The notes below the pieces were generated by a model that saw nothing but the letters and a program-made list of their open reading frames with translations, had not been told where the DNA came from and did no database searches. Of a stretch of 7,850 nucleotides of DNA, positions 6,432 to 7,850 are shown piece after piece. The DNA comes from Alistipes sp. GTDB lineage: Bacteria > Bacteroidota > Bacteroidia > Bacteroidales > Rikenellaceae. Each line of letters opens with the position of its first letter. Position 1 is the stretch's first letter. The stretch is from the NCBI GenBank assembly GCA_017934845.1, contig JAGBIR010000107.1, positions 1 through 7,850 on the forward strand, given 5' to 3'. The translations under genes were made by a program, and so were the position numbers.

Positions 6432-7835
6432 ATGATATATCTGTTTTTTCTTATTTGGATAGCTATCGGTTCGATGGCATTCTTCTCTCGCACACGTCGC
6501 GAAGTACATCTTTTGTGCGGGCTTTATGTAGCCACTCACGCATTGTTTGCCGGCCGACTAATCTTTGGCGGCGACTACCTCACGACGTCGGGCGTATTCT
6601 TTACGTTCGATCAGGCGGGAACACTGTTTTATGTGCTGCTTGCCATTGTTGGTACGTTTGTGCTGTTTCACTCGCAGGAGTATTTGCGTGGCGATGATTT
6701 CCGCCACTACCGCAAATATTTCGCACTGCTGATGCTGCTTATTACAGCCATTACGGGAGTATATTTTGCAAACAACATTGCCATTACCTGGATTTTGCTC
6801 GAGACAACCACATTGTGTAGCGCAGGTATCCTCTACCACCGCCATTCGGAGCAGACTCTTGAGGCGACGTGGAAGTATCTGTTCGTATGCTCGACGGGTA
6901 TTGCAATCGCCTACCTCGGAATTTTGCTTCTGTCGGCTGCAGCATCGAACAATTCGCTCAGCTACAACGACATGGCACAACTTATCGCCAACGGCAACCC
7001 TCTATACCTAAAGGCGGCATTCCTGCTTATCCTTACGGGATATAGCTGTAAGATGGAGATTTTCCCGCTCTACACCATTGGTGTCGATGCTAACTTCGCC
7101 GCACCGGCACCCGCCTCGGCACTGCTATCTACGGGCTTGGTCAATGCGGGGTTCTTGGCAATATTCCGCATCTATAAACTCTTTGCTCATACCGAAGTGT
7201 TTGATTGGGTGCGCCATGTGATGATTATCATCGGAGTGCTGAGTCTGTTAGTAGGTGCGCTATTCCTGCGACGAACAAACAACTACAAGCGTTTCCTTTC
7301 GTACTCGACGGTCGAGAATATGGGTATCGTTGCCATAGGATTGGGCATTGGCGGAATAGGCGTTTGGGCCGCACTGTTCCACGTTATCTGCCACACGTTT
7401 ATCAAGAGCAGCCTCTTCCTCCAGATTGCCGTCGTACGACAGATCTATAACGGCTACCGCATCAACCGAATTGGCGATTACATAAACATCAACAAGGCTG
7501 GAGCTATTGGCCTATTGGTAGGAATGGTCGTTGTGCTGGCATTCCCTCCCTCGCCACTCTTTGTGTCGGAGTTGATGATTCTCTCCGAGACCATCACCTC
7601 GGGTAATTGGTGGCTGACGGCTACATTGCTGTTGCTGCTGTGTATTGTTATTTACTCGGTTTGTCAACGCTTTATTCGCCTGTGCTACCATCCCAATCAG
7701 GATGAGTTACATCTGTCGAACGTCAACCGCCGACTCTCTTACAGCGCACTTGTATTGCTGGCAGGAGCTATCATTCTGGGCTTGTGGCAGCCACAGCAGT
7801 TAGTAGCTTTAATCGATAAAATTGCAACATTCTAA
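6432..7835 (+). CDS. hyfF: Hydrogenase-4 component F-like antiporter subunit (HyfF, NuoN/NuoL-like)
   Basis: A second antiporter-type membrane subunit of 467 residues, shorter than E. coli HyfF (about 526) but with the antiporter core present. Visible key residues: E124 in WILLETTTLC, K207 in GYSCKMEIFPLY, K286 and E295 in YKRFLSYSTVENMG, H321 and K325 in ICHTFIKSSLFL, and E380 in FVSELMIL. The YSTVEN segment parallels the YSSIEN segment of the HyfB-like protein, showing that the two are paralogues. It lacks the HyfB-type TWGCG tail. It probably forms a second ion channel in the membrane arm. NuoN- or HyfD-like assignment is an alternative because these paralogues are hard to separate by eye; its position right after hyfE, as in E. 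coli hyfEF, favours HyfF. The start follows the hyfE stop by 4 nt, and the next gene starts 2 nt after this stop. Confidence 0.85.
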   Translation: MIYLFFLIWIAIGSMAFFSRTRREVHLLCGLYVATHALFAGRLIFGGDYLTTSGVFFTFDQAGTLFYVLLAIVGTFVLFHSQEYLRGDDFRHYRKYFALLMLLITAITGVYFANNIAITWILLETTTLCSAGILYHRHSEQTLEATWKYLFVCSTGIAIAYLGILLLSAAASNNSLSYNDMAQLIANGNPLYLKAAFLLILTGYSCKMEIFPLYTIGVDANFAAPAPASALLSTGLVNAGFLAIFRIYKLFAHTEVFDWVRHVMIIIGVLSLLVGALFLRRTNNYKRFLSYSTVENMGIVAIGLGIGGIGVWAALFHVICHTFIKSSLFLQIAVVRQIYNGYRINRIGDYININKAGAIGLLVGMVVVLAFPPSPLFVSELMILSETITSGNWWLTATLLLLLCIVIYSVCQRFIRLCYHPNQDELHLSNVNRRLSYSALVLLAGAIILGLWQPQQLVALIDKIATF

Positions 7836-7837
7836 CT

Positions 7838-7850
7838 ATGAATTACCATA
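7838..7850 (+). CDS. Start of the next operon gene (cut by window end)
   Basis: ATG at 7838, two nucleotides after the hyfF-like stop, opens a frame reading MNYH before the window ends. The tight spacing matches the other operon junctions, so a real gene start is likely. By gene order in hyf-type operons it would be the large catalytic subunit (HyfG/HycE, NuoCD-like), but four codons cannot identify it. Confidence 0.5.

Noticed and set aside
2888..7835. Respiratory complex I (nuo) operon
   Set aside because: Gene order and motifs (TWGCG tail in the B subunit, PVDDPxTHLELTMIHE in the H-like subunit, a HyfE-type small subunit) fit the hydrogenase-4 type, and no nuoA/J/K/M arrangement is present.

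Overview
The window looks like part of a Bacteroidota chromosome, probably order Bacteroidales. Three things point there: an intergenic TATCTTTG that fits the Bacteroidota -7 promoter consensus TAnnTTTG, start codons without clear Shine-Dalgarno sequences, and a gene set (lipoprotein M3 peptidase, rsmE, Hyf-type membrane genes) that fits such genomes. Genus cannot be fixed from this sequence. No rRNA, tRNA, CRISPR array, insertion sequence or phage gene was found, and coding density is very high.

Layout. Positions 1-2015 (minus strand) hold nearly all of a Dcp-like M3 zinc metallopeptidase with a lipoprotein signal peptide; its C-terminus runs off the left edge. A 93-bp divergent intergenic region (2016-2108) contains a perfect 20-bp palindrome whose two halves each supply a -7 promoter element, one per direction. 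rsmE (2109-2831, plus strand) encodes the 16S rRNA m3U1498 methyltransferase. After a 56-bp spacer comes a tight plus-strand operon with gaps of 2-4 nt: hyfB-like (2888-4876), hyfC/hycD-like (4880-5794), hyfE-like (5798-6427), hyfF-like (6432-7835), and the first codons of a further gene at 7838 that leaves the right edge. No gene-free stretch exceeds 300 bp.

How the genes work together. The four Hyf-type proteins form the membrane arm of a complex related to respiratory complex I and group 4 [NiFe] hydrogenases: two antiporter-like ion-channel subunits (HyfB, HyfF), a NuoH-like subunit that couples to the soluble arm (HyfC), and a small subunit with a NuoK-like C-terminal half (HyfE). Such an arm uses electron-transfer energy to move H+ or Na+. 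The hyfD gene of the E. coli hyf operon is missing between hyfC and hyfE, and no hyfA-like ferredoxin gene precedes hyfB. The catalytic subunits are not in the window, so it cannot be told whether this is a true hydrogenase or an energy-converting hydrogenase-related (Ehr) complex without a Ni site. The peptidase and rsmE are unrelated housekeeping neighbours.

No clearly new system can be shown here. The best leads are the compact Hyf-like module and the palindromic bidirectional promoter.
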